Source: Opitutia bacterium (lineage in GTDB: Bacteria > Verrucomicrobiota > Verrucomicrobiia > Opitutales > UBA953). Taken from it: a stretch of 13,527 bases of DNA. Positions 8,226 through 13,527 of the stretch are shown one piece after another. Within the stretch, counting starts at the first letter, position 1, and every line of letters starts with the position of its first letter. The DNA lies in the NCBI GenBank assembly GCA_021204635.1, contig JAJPZB010000140.1, positions 1 to 13,527 on the forward strand, given 5' to 3'. The notes under the pieces were generated by a model, which was given only the letters and a program-made list of their open reading frames with translations, was not told the origin of the DNA and did not search any database. The translations under genes and the position numbers were made by a program.

Positions 8226-9134
8226 ATGGAAAACTCAGAGAAGACCGTTCTCGCTGCGCAGCCGGCGCAGGACGGCGCGCCGAAGCAGAGCGGATTGTTG
8301 CACATAGACAAAGACTTCATCGCCACGCTCCCGCTCCTCCAATACAGGGGGAAAATTGTCTTAATCGAGGACGAGGAAACGGCGCGGGAGGCTGTGAAAA
8401 AACTTCTCTCGGAAAAAATTTTGGGCTTCGACACGGAGACGCGGCCGTCGTTCACGCGCGGCAATGCCTATTTGACTTCGCTCGTGCAACTGTGCGGGGA
8501 AAATTGCGCGTATCTTTTCCGCCTCGATTTTTGCGGCGGCGTTCCGGTGCTTTTCCCGATATTTGAAAATCGGCGGATTTTGAAGGTCGGCGTCGCGGTG
8601 AAAGAAGATGTCAGGCACCTCAAAATGCGTGCGCCGTTTGACGACGCCGGCTTTGTTGACGCGAGCAACTACACGCGCAAGGTAAAAATCGAGAACACTG
8701 GACTCCGCGCGCTCTGCGCATATTTTCTCGGCGGGCGCATTTCCAAAGCCGCGCAAGTCTCAAATTGGGCGGCGCGCAAACTCACGGAGCAGCAAATCGT
8801 CTATGCCGCGACAGACGCGTGGACGAGCCGCCTGCTTTTCTTGAAGTTGCAAGAGCGCGGAATTGCGCCGAAGAAAATTTCGCAAAAAACGCTTTTCGCG
8901 CCGGAAAAGGATTCGGAAAAATCCGCCGAAAAATCGCGCGAGGCAGGGGAAAAGGCGCCCCGCAAAAATTTTGCCCGCGCCGGCGACAAGCGCGGAAACG
9001 ACATTGTGGCGGGCGAAAAAGATCGCGCCTCGGCGGGCAAGCGCCCTCGCGGCGGATATCGGCGGGGACATCGCCCTCGGCGCCGCAACAATCCCGCAGT
9101 CGCCACACCAACGCCGCCCCGCGCCGGAGCGTGA
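8226..9134 (+). CDS. RNase D-like 3'-5' exonuclease domain protein with basic tail
   Basis: A 302-residue protein. Residues 45-212 form a DEDDy exonuclease domain: ExoI motif FDTET with D69 and E71, ExoII around VGVAVKEDVRHL with D128, and ExoIII YAATD with Y193 and D197. These acidic residues bind the two catalytic metal ions in the family. There is no HRDC domain, so it is shorter than true RNase D (about 375 residues) and closer to stand-alone WRN-type exonuclease proteins; RNA or DNA may be the substrate. From about residue 215 the chain is a disordered Lys/Arg/Ala-rich tail ending in Arg-Gly-rich and Pro-rich sequence, which could bind nucleic acid. The tail's last codons include CGCCACACCAACGCC, reminiscent of the dispersed repeats. 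The peptide transporter gene follows after 53 nt, so the two may share a transcript. Confidence 0.88.
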   Translation: MENSEKTVLAAQPAQDGAPKQSGLLHIDKDFIATLPLLQYRGKIVLIEDEETAREAVKKLLSEKILGFDTETRPSFTRGNAYLTSLVQLCGENCAYLFRLDFCGGVPVLFPIFENRRILKVGVAVKEDVRHLKMRAPFDDAGFVDASNYTRKVKIENTGLRALCAYFLGGRISKAAQVSNWAARKLTEQQIVYAATDAWTSRLLFLKLQERGIAPKKISQKTLFAPEKDSEKSAEKSREAGEKAPRKNFARAGDKRGNDIVAGEKDRASAGKRPRGGYRRGHRPRRRNNPAVATPTPPRAGA

Positions 9135-9187
9135 TTTTACGAACTCGCGAATTTTTATTTCAACTCGCCCCAAGCCCTTAAAGAAGA

Positions 9188-10657
9188 ATGAGCCAAAGCA
9201 AAAATCTCGGCGACCACAATGCCGCTTCCGCGCAAGCGCCGACGCCGGAAAGTCGCGGAGACACGAAGGGCGCGAGATTCCCGAAATCGGTGTTTTTCAT
9301 TGTCGGGAACGAGGCTTGCGAGCGGTTCAGCTTCTACGGAATGCGGAGCATTTTGACGCTCTACATCGTCTATAAACTCTACGGCGACCTCGCGGGCTCG
9401 GGACCGGAGGGATTGGAGGCGGCAAACGACAGGGCGGTGCGAATCGTGCATTTGTTCACGATGGGCGTCTATTTCATGCCGCTGTTGGGCGCGTGGATTG
9501 CGGACAAATTCTGGGGAAAGTTCCGGACGATTGTCGTGATGTCGTTGTTTTACTGCCTCGGGAACGGCGTTCTTGCGTTCACCGTCGGCAACGAATGGGG
9601 CTTGGTGGCGGGCCTCGCGATGATCGCGATTGGCTCCGGCGGGATAAAGCCCTGCGTGTCGGCGTTTATGGGCGACCAATTTTCTGAGGCGCAAAAGCAG
9701 TTTTTGCCCAAGGCGTTTGGAATGTTTTACTGGGCGATAAACTTCGGGTCGTTCTTCTCGTTCGCGATAATCCCGCTCGTCAAAGAGGATTTGGGCTACG
9801 CGTGGGCATTCGGGATTCCCGGGATTTTCATGGGCTTGGCGACATTGCTCTTCGTGTGCGGCTCGGGAATGTATAAACACGTGCCGCCCGAGCGCGTGGC
9901 AAGGAAGTTGCTCGCGGCGCGACAACAATGCCCCGCCACCACCAACCCGGCTCCCACCACTAACCCAATTCCCGCCACCAACCCGCCCGAGGCGCCGATG
10001 ACATTCGGAGAGAAATTCCGCGCGATAAAGGGGATTTTGCTCATCTTCGCAATTGTCCCGGTTTTCTGGGCTTTGTTTGATCAGATGAATTCGACCTGGG
10101 TCGTGTTGAGCAATCAGATGGCGGCGTCGGAAATTTCATTGTTGTCGTGGGCATACCCGCTCAACGCCGAGACCGTGCAATCCGCGAACTCAATCTGCGT
10201 AATGCTCTTCGTGCCACTCTTCACGTTTGCGCTTTACCCGCTGCTGAACCGGACGCGATTGTTGCGGGCGACGCCGCTGCGCAGAATGACGGTGGGGATG
10301 GTGCTCGCCGCGTGCTCGTTTGTCATTTGCGGCGTTTTGCAAAACGCGGTTTCTGTGGGCGCGGCTGTCTCGATTTGGTGGATGATTTTGCCATACGCAG
10401 TGTTGTCGTCGGGCGAAGTTTTGTTTTCTACGACAGGCCTCGAGTTCGCATTCTCGCAGGCGCCGGTGTCCATGCGCAGCACAATCACGAGCTTCTGGAA
10501 TTTCACCATCGTCATCGGCAACTTCATTGTTGTGGCGGTCGTTTCCCTCGGCTCGGGATTCTCGCAAACACAACGATTTTTCTTCTACTCCGCCCTGATG
10601 TTCGCCGTCGCCGCGATATTCGCCATCGCCTCGCGGACATACAAATATCGCGACTGA
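9188..10657 (+). CDS. POT/PTR2-family proton-dependent oligopeptide transporter
   Basis: A 489-residue inner-membrane protein, a proton-coupled importer of di- and tripeptides in the major facilitator superfamily. The ExxER proton-coupling motif is present in NEACERFSFYG (41-51). The PTR2 signature follows as GSGGIKPCVSAFMGDQF (149-165), then GMFYWAINFGSFFS (178-191). FWALFDQMNSTWV (293-305) marks TM7 at the start of the C-terminal bundle. About twelve hydrophobic segments are visible, consistent with the family. The central cytoplasmic loop between the two bundles contains a Pro/Thr/Asn-rich insert, PATTNPAPTTNPIPATNPP (249-267), encoded by three in-frame copies of the genome's short repeat. 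ATG 9188 is preceded by a weak AAGAAGA. The gene is followed by a small GGCAC/GTGCC hairpin without a T run and then a repeat field. Confidence 0.95.
   Translation: MSQSKNLGDHNAASAQAPTPESRGDTKGARFPKSVFFIVGNEACERFSFYGMRSILTLYIVYKLYGDLAGSGPEGLEAANDRAVRIVHLFTMGVYFMPLLGAWIADKFWGKFRTIVVMSLFYCLGNGVLAFTVGNEWGLVAGLAMIAIGSGGIKPCVSAFMGDQFSEAQKQFLPKAFGMFYWAINFGSFFSFAIIPLVKEDLGYAWAFGIPGIFMGLATLLFVCGSGMYKHVPPERVARKLLAARQQCPATTNPAPTTNPIPATNPPEAPMTFGEKFRAIKGILLIFAIVPVFWALFDQMNSTWVVLSNQMAASEISLLSWAYPLNAETVQSANSICVMLFVPLFTFALYPLLNRTRLLRATPLRRMTVGMVLAACSFVICGVLQNAVSVGAAVSIWWMILPYAVLSSGEVLFSTTGLEFAFSQAPVSMRSTITSFWNFTIVIGNFIVVAVVSLGSGFSQTQRFFFYSALMFAVAAIFAIASRTYKYRD
9923..9990 (+). repeat. In-frame short-repeat insert inside the peptide transporter gene
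   Basis: The DNA here contains three spaced copies of the dispersed repeat, CCGCCACCACCAACCC, CCCACCACTAACCC and CCCGCCACCAACCC, preceded by CGACAACAATG. The same strings occur in the intergenic fields at 111-345 and 12210-12435. The reading frame is kept, and the product falls in the flexible loop between the two transmembrane bundles, where extra residues are tolerated. Confidence 0.85.
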
Positions 10658-10688
10658 GCAGGGCACCATTCGCGCGTGCCACGGTTGC

Positions 10689-10837
10689 CGCCACCACCAA
10701 CCCTGCGCCTTGGTGGCGAGATGGGTTGGTGGTGAGATGGGTTGGTGGTGAGATGGGTTGGTGGTGAGAATTGGGTTGGTGGCGGCGGGAGTTTGTGGTG
10801 AGAATTTTTTCGGAGGGGTTGGTGTTAGAGGTTTGGG
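10689..10837. repeat. Short-repeat field between convergent genes, 16-bp unit
   Basis: A copy in C-rich orientation (CCACCACCAACCC, 10691-10703) is followed by three tandem copies of GAGATGGGTTGGTGGT (10718-10733, 10734-10749, 10750-10765) and a variant (10766-10783). The C-rich copy can pair with the first G-rich copies over 12 bp, giving a hairpin shortly after the transporter stop. Next comes GTTTGTGGTGAG followed by T6, then CGGAGGGG (10791-10818), a module seen again at 10951 and 12052. GGTTTGGGTTGGTGG (10830-10844) leads into the second 110-bp element. Runs such as GGGTTGGTGGTGG could form a two-layer G-quadruplex. Confidence 0.85.
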
Positions 10838-10947
10838 TTGGTGGTGGGAGCAAAGTCAGGCGACGCACAACGAACACACTCCCTCACCACTAACGTGGTC
10901 TCCTCCCGCTAACTTAGCGGGAGAATCGCGCACTGCATGCGCGAGGT
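10838..10947. repeat. 110-bp three-hairpin dispersed element, copy 2
   Basis: Aligned with copy 1 without gaps (position 11 there equals 10848 here) and differing from copy 3 at 4 of the last 100 positions. Hairpin A reads ACCAC (10886-10890), TAAC, GTGGT (10895-10899). Hairpin B is the same 10-bp inverted repeat with a central C as in copy 1. Hairpin C is TCGCGCA, CTGCA, TGCGCGA (7 bp). It sits in the gap between the convergent transporter and PEP-CTERM genes. Confidence 0.88.
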
Positions 10948-11060
10948 TGAGTTTGTGGTGAGGTTTTTTCGGAGGGGTCTGTGGTGGGGATTTTGCTTGG
11001 TGGTGGGACTTGGGTTAGTGGTGGGACTTGGGTTAGTGGTGGGACTTGGCTTGGTGGTGG
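10948..11060. repeat. T6/CGGAGGGG module and 18-bp G-rich tandem array
   Basis: Directly after the second 110-bp element comes GTTTGTGGTGAGG, T6 and CGGAGGGG (10951-10977), nearly the same string as at 10791 and 12052. Then GTGGTGGGACTTGGGTTA repeats in tandem at 11000-11017 and 11018-11035, with a third imperfect copy at 11036-11053. This is the same short-repeat family in G-rich orientation with a different spacer. With the preceding entries it accounts for nearly all of the 474-nt gap between the transporter stop and the PEP-CTERM stop; no gene is present. Confidence 0.82.
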
Positions 11061-11068
11061 CGACTATG

Positions 11069-11101
11069 AAAAAGGCTCTTCGGCATTGCCGCCGAAGAAC
11101 C
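11069..11101 (-). terminator. Intrinsic terminator of the PEP-CTERM gene
   Basis: GGCTCTTCGGC (11074-11084) and GCCGAAGAACC (11091-11101) form a hairpin with a 6-nt loop. Read on the minus strand, the single mismatch becomes a U-G wobble, giving an 11-pair stem in RNA, followed by five U. It lies 30 nt beyond the stop codon at 11132. Confidence 0.88.
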
Positions 11102-11131
11102 TTTGTCTGAGAGAATGTGTTGCGCAGAAGC

Positions 11132-11821
11132 TTATGCTTTGCGGTTGCGACGACGACGCGCCGCGACAAACCCGAGTGCGCCAAGTCCTGCGAGAACGCC
11201 AAACATCGACGGTTCAGGAACTTGTTGAACCTGCAACGAGATGCCGGTGATTGATTCATTCCCACCATTGGACCAGAAGCGCGAATCATAGTCGCTGCCG
11301 TCAGTGCCGCCTGCGACTATGGTTGCACTTTCGGCGGATACACCCGAGAGCGTTACTGTATCCGAGCCTACTGTGAGCGATAGCGTTGTGTTTAAGGCGT
11401 CCCAACTGAACACTACCGACACACTGGTGTCTGATGTGCTCACGATGCTGGAGCTAACGGTTTTATTTCTGGCGTCCGCAGTAATTGCGTACTCGTACGT
11501 GGAACTGTTATTTGTCACGAGCACTCCGTAGCCGTCTGCTCCTGTGTCACTTCTGCTTAGCAAGAAGAGGTTTTCAGAACCAGACAGCGTACTTATTGCC
11601 ACATTGAACGATAGCGACCAGTTGTAAGAACTGGCGTCGATTGTTGTGTACGTATCGCCACCGATTGTGAACGATGCGAACGATGCATTGCCGGCAGTAA
11701 CAGAGTCGTCCCCTGAACCTGAGCTGTGGCTCAGCGTGTATTCCACTGTTTGCCAGTCGGCAGCACTTGCGAGAGCAGCGCTTGCGGCTACGAGAGCCGT
11801 GATGGTTATTACTTTACTCAT
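11132..11821 (-). CDS. PEP-CTERM sorting-domain secreted protein
   Basis: A 229-residue exported protein. Residues 1-20 are a signal peptide (MSKVITITALVAASAALASA, cleavage before ADW). The middle part (21-200) is rich in Ser, Thr, Gly and Asp with alternating hydrophobics, suggesting an all-beta domain, possibly of the lectin/glucanase sandwich type; I cannot assign a family. Residues 201-229 are a classic PEP-CTERM tail: VPEPS, a transmembrane stretch rich in Gly/Ala/Leu, then RRRRNRKA. In the known system an exosortase recognises this tail in the inner membrane and sends the protein to the surface or exopolysaccharide; no exosortase lies in this window. The codons look less GC-biased than those of neighbouring genes. 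The gene has its own terminator and a promoter candidate with a G8 tract, so it is probably monocistronic. Confidence 0.9.
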   Translation of the reverse strand: MSKVITITALVAASAALASAADWQTVEYTLSHSSGSGDDSVTAGNASFASFTIGGDTYTTIDASSYNWSLSFNVAISTLSGSENLFLLSRSDTGADGYGVLVTNNSSTYEYAITADARNKTVSSSIVSTSDTSVSVVFSWDALNTTLSLTVGSDTVTLSGVSAESATIVAGGTDGSDYDSRFWSNGGNESITGISLQVQQVPEPSMFGVLAGLGALGFVAARRRRNRKA

Positions 11822-11839
11822 ATGATTAACGTTTTTTGG

Positions 11840-11915
11840 TTTCGTTACTGCTTTCTCGGGAATCCGCAGGAAACCCTCCCGCGTAAAACCATAATTCTCG
11901 GAAGCAGTAACGAAA
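11840..11915. repeat. 76-bp segment bounded by a 14-bp perfect inverted repeat
   Basis: TTTCGTTACTGCTT (11840-11853) is exactly complementary to AAGCAGTAACGAAA (11902-11915), with 48 nt between. The interior holds a weaker stem, CGGGA (11857-11861) with TCCCG (11877-11881). It occupies most of the leader of the PEP-CTERM gene and ends 19 nt before its start codon. It could be a leader structure, a protein-binding site or a tiny mobile element. No obvious target duplication flanks it, and neither side ends in a U run that would make it an attenuator. Confidence 0.75.
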
Positions 11916-11945
11916 TTCTTGCCACCCCCCCCTAAACCTCGTCAA
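11915..11945 (-). promoter_or_regulatory. Candidate phase-variable promoter with G8 spacer tract
   Basis: On the minus strand TTGACG (11945-11940) is a five-of-six match to a -35 box and is preceded by an A/T-rich stretch, AATAAAAAATTC, like an UP element. AAGAAT (11920-11915) is a four-of-six -10 box. The 19-nt spacer between them contains eight consecutive G (11932-11925). Slippage by two bases would give the preferred 17-nt spacing. Transcription would begin near 11908, about 87 nt before the PEP-CTERM start codon. Prediction only. Confidence 0.4.
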
Positions 11946-12009
11946 GAATTTTTTATTCAAAAGTTTACCAATGTGGCGCACTTTTCCCCACGCAACAGTG
12001 ACAGTTTGT

Positions 12010-12099
12010 TGCCACCACCAACTCGACCTTGCGCATTTATGCGCGAGGTGGGTTTGTGGTGAGATTTTTTTCGGAGGGGTTGGTGGTGGAGGTTTGGGT
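12010..12099. repeat. Short-repeat field with GCGCAT hairpin and T7/CGGAGGGG module
   Basis: TGCCACCACCAACTC (12010-12023) is a C-rich repeat copy. A hairpin GCGCAT/ATGCGC (12031-12044) is followed by GAGGTGGGTTTGTGGTGAGA, T7 and CGGAGGGGTTGGTGGTGG (to about 12089), then GGTTTGGGTTGG leading into the third 110-bp element. The order hairpin, GCGCGAGGT, GTTTGTGGTGAG, T-run, CGGAGGGG is also seen at 10926-10977. The stretch 11946-12009 before it has no recognisable feature beyond A/T-rich sequence. Confidence 0.8.
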
Positions 12100-12209
12100 T
12101 GGTGGCGAGGAGCAAAGTCAGGCGACGCACAACGAACACACTCCCTCACCACTAACGTGGTCCCCTCCCGCTAACTTAGCGGGAGAATCGCGCACTGCGC
12201 GCGCGAGAT
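12100..12209. repeat. 110-bp three-hairpin dispersed element, copy 3
   Basis: Same length and order as the copies at 1 and 10838. Hairpin A is ACCAC (12148-12152), TAAC, GTGGT (12157-12161). Hairpin B is unchanged. Hairpin C is TCGCGCA (12188-12194), CTGCG, CGCGCGA (12200-12206), with one A-C mismatch that the other copies do not have. The left flank is G-rich repeat and the right flank C-rich repeat, as for copy 1. Confidence 0.88.
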
Positions 12210-12437
12210 TGTTGCTACCACCAACCCTCCACCATAGACCCAAATCCCACCACCAACCCAAACATCTAAGCACTTACCACCAACCCAACTTTCACCACAG
12301 ACCTAAGCCACAACAATCCCGCCACAGACCCGCCTGCACTCTTTCGTGAGGGACGTTAGTCCCGAACAAATCCGTGAGACAACAATCGCGGCACGCTTGT
12401 TGTCACCACTAACCCAAATCCCACCACCAACCCCGGC
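12210..12437. repeat. C-rich short-repeat field with second GTTA hairpin module
   Basis: Irregular copies of ACCACCAACCC (12218-12228, 12250-12260, 12277-12287, 12405-12414, 12421-12433) fill this stretch. Inside is GGGAC (12350-12354), loop GTTA, GTCCC (12359-12363), followed by GAACAAATCCGTG (12364-12376), matching the module at 229-255 in loop and flank but not in stem. A further 8-bp stem, GACAACAA (12378-12385) with TTGTTGTC (12397-12404), follows here only. The field stops 4-8 nt before the glycosyltransferase stop codon at 12441. No gene is present between 11822 and 12440. Confidence 0.82.
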
Positions 12438-12440
12438 GGA

Positions 12441-12919
12441 TTACCCGAGTTGTAGCTCGCGTTTTCGCGTTAGCAGGCGCTCTTTTTGCTTTCGGAGGCA
12501 TCTTCTAAGTTCGGCAACAATGCGCTCCGGAAATCTGACAACCGAGAGTAGCCGCCAGAAAGCGGAATCCGACAACCGCGACAATGGGAATTTTCCCCGC
12601 GCGAGAAAAAATCTTGTCGAAAGGCTTTTCCTGCGTGCGGCGAGCAGGAAAGGGCGAAATTCTGCGGCGAAGCGCAAGTTTTCGCGCTTTTTGGTGACCA
12701 CCGGCGGGTGTCGCGAGATCGCGGATTTCCAGATGGCTTGCCATTCTTCGCCCATTCCCTGAAAGGCGTCCCGAGCCGCAGTCCAGCCCATGAGCTGGAA
12801 TTCGGGCGAATAATGCCGCATTTTTCGGCTTTCTTTGTCGGAGCAGGCGCTGTCGTCGCGCATCAGATAGAAATAGACCGGTGCGGTGATTCGCACGGCT
12901 TTGCGGATTTTCTTGACAG
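12441..12919 (-). pseudogene. Out-of-frame C-terminal part of the glycosyltransferase
   Basis: In the frame one base off from the N-terminal part the translation reads VKKIRKAVRITAPVYFYL, then MRDDSAC and onward, ending in KERLLTRKRELQLG at the stop 12441. The pattern ITxPxYxYLxRxxS is the expected continuation of GEDAIMCFRL in family 2 enzymes. Rejoining the two parts needs one inserted base in CTGTCAAG (minus strand, near 12920-12913), for example CTGGTCAAG, which restores RLVKKIRKAV. The tail is long and basic, about 140 residues after the junction, and has no stop codons, so the break is recent or a sequencing error. If no repair exists the encoded enzyme lacks this part. Confidence 0.7.
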
Positions 12920-13527
12920 GCGGAAGCACATAATTGCGTCCTCGCCGTAGGTCAATTTTGCCGGCACGTCCAACGCATTTGTGGCGGAGAACAATGTTCT
13001 TCGGATTATTTTGGCATATGGTCCCGAGGTGCATGTCTCGCGCTCCACTTCGCGCGCGTATCCGCAACCATCGGCGATAATTGTTTTGCGAACTTTGTTG
13101 CGTTCGAACACGAAGAGTTTTCCGGTCTGCGCGTCCTTTTTTGTGCGATAAACCTCTCCCTCGACCAAATCGACGTCGCCGCCGAATTTTTCCTTCGCGG
13201 AGAGCAAAATTTCTAAGGCGTTTCGCGGGACGAGATCGTCGGAATCGACAAAGAAAATCCACTCGCCGCGAGCCTGCAACACACCTTTTTTCCGCGCGGA
13301 GGTGACGCCACCGTTTTGTTCGTGGAAGACGCGGACGCGGTTGTCGGTTGCCGCACATTTGTCGCAGATTTCGCCACAGTTGTCGGGCGAGCCGTCGTCT
13401 ATGAGAATTAGTTCAAGGTCGCGAAATGTCTGCGCGAGAATGCTGTTTATGCATGCCTGCAAATATTTTTCGACTTTATAAACCGGGACGACAACCGAGA
13501 CAGTTGGTGGCGGCGAGATGGTGGTGG
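12863..13527 (-). CDS. Glycosyltransferase family 2, N-terminal part, cut by window edge and frameshifted
   Basis: The open frame runs from the right edge of the window to a stop at 12863, about 220 residues. It contains the GT-A nucleotide-sugar binding core: VSVVVPVYKVEKYLQ immediately upstream of 13462, LIDDGSPDN, GGVTSARKKG and the metal-binding FVDSDDLV, then a partial acceptor region ending at LTYGEDAIMCFRL. Such enzymes transfer a sugar from a nucleotide donor in surface polysaccharide or glycoconjugate synthesis; acceptor and donor cannot be told. The true start lies beyond the window, since the canonical VPVYK strand precedes any start codon here. The frame then shifts: the homologous continuation, VRITAPVYFYLMRDDSA, is in the -1 frame (next entry), with the break near 12911-12920. 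The first visible codons (TTISPPPT) are encoded by short-repeat DNA. Confidence 0.85.
   Translation of the reverse strand, partial: TTISPPPTVSVVVPVYKVEKYLQACINSILAQTFRDLELILIDDGSPDNCGEICDKCAATDNRVRVFHEQNGGVTSARKKGVLQARGEWIFFVDSDDLVPRNALEILLSAKEKFGGDVDLVEGEVYRTKKDAQTGKLFVFERNKVRKTIIADGCGYAREVERETCTSGPYAKIIRRTLFSATNALDVPAKLTYGEDAIMCFRLSRKSAKPCESPHRSISI

Noticed and set aside
10662..10680. GGCAC/GTGCC hairpin after the transporter as a terminator
   Set aside because: Only five base pairs and no T run follow it; not enough to call.
12029..12349. Shared peptide (SQATHNEHTPSPLTW and onward) encoded in two repeat fields, suggesting a small conserved protein
   Set aside because: It is the 110-bp element translated. 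Differences between copies change amino acids but keep stem pairing, so the DNA or RNA is what is conserved.
12905..12925. Programmed -1 ribosomal frameshift in the glycosyltransferase (AAGAAAA)
   Set aside because: The slippery site is not a canonical heptamer, no clear stimulatory stem follows, and a single missing base explains the break better.

Overview
The window reads like a chromosomal segment of a Verrucomicrobiota bacterium, perhaps a gut-associated Opitutae-like lineage. The evidence is a Tat-exported GH109 enzyme, a secreted protein with a PEP-CTERM/poly-Arg sorting tail, weak or absent Shine-Dalgarno sites before most genes, and GC-rich codon usage. The lineage is an inference from gene content; no rRNA or marker tree is available here.

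Layout from left to right. Positions 1-412 hold a mosaic of dispersed repeats. Next, on the minus strand, is a DinJ/YafQ-type toxin-antitoxin pair (413-961) with a palindromic operator candidate. On the plus strand follow a GH109-type Gfo/Idh/MocA protein (1147-2682) and an overlapping sufB-sufD pair for Fe-S cluster assembly (2851-5588), with no sufC between or beside them. A short repeat block (5586-5707) separates sufD from a convergent secreted Ser/Pro/Lys-rich protein (5711-6547, minus). Upstream of that gene, trigger factor (6700-8007, minus) ends in a strong intrinsic terminator. Divergent from it are an RNase D-like 3'-5' exonuclease (8226-9134) and a POT-family peptide transporter (9188-10657). 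A second large repeat field (10689-11060) separates the transporter from a convergent PEP-CTERM protein gene (11132-11821, minus). A third field (12010-12435) precedes the 3' end of a family 2 glycosyltransferase (12441 to beyond the right edge, minus), which appears frameshifted.

The individual genes are mostly housekeeping or ordinary accessory genes. The unusual part is the repeat system. It has three pieces. The first is a degenerate ACCACCAACCC / GGGTTGGTGGT short repeat in arrays of 16-18 bp units. The second is a 110-bp element present three times without indels, carrying three hairpins, one with a compensatory base-pair change. The third is a GTTA-loop hairpin module present twice, with different stems and an identical 3' flank. 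The fields at 1-345 and 12052-12435 share the same order of modules. Repeats lie in gaps facing gene 3' ends and are absent from the divergent and most co-directional gaps. They also enter coding sequence: in frame in the central loop of the peptide transporter, at the 5' end of the glycosyltransferase, and as scattered related motifs in sufD.

Second signals are a G8 homopolymer between candidate -35 and -10 boxes of the PEP-CTERM gene, which could make it phase variable, and a 14-bp perfect inverted repeat overlapping that promoter.
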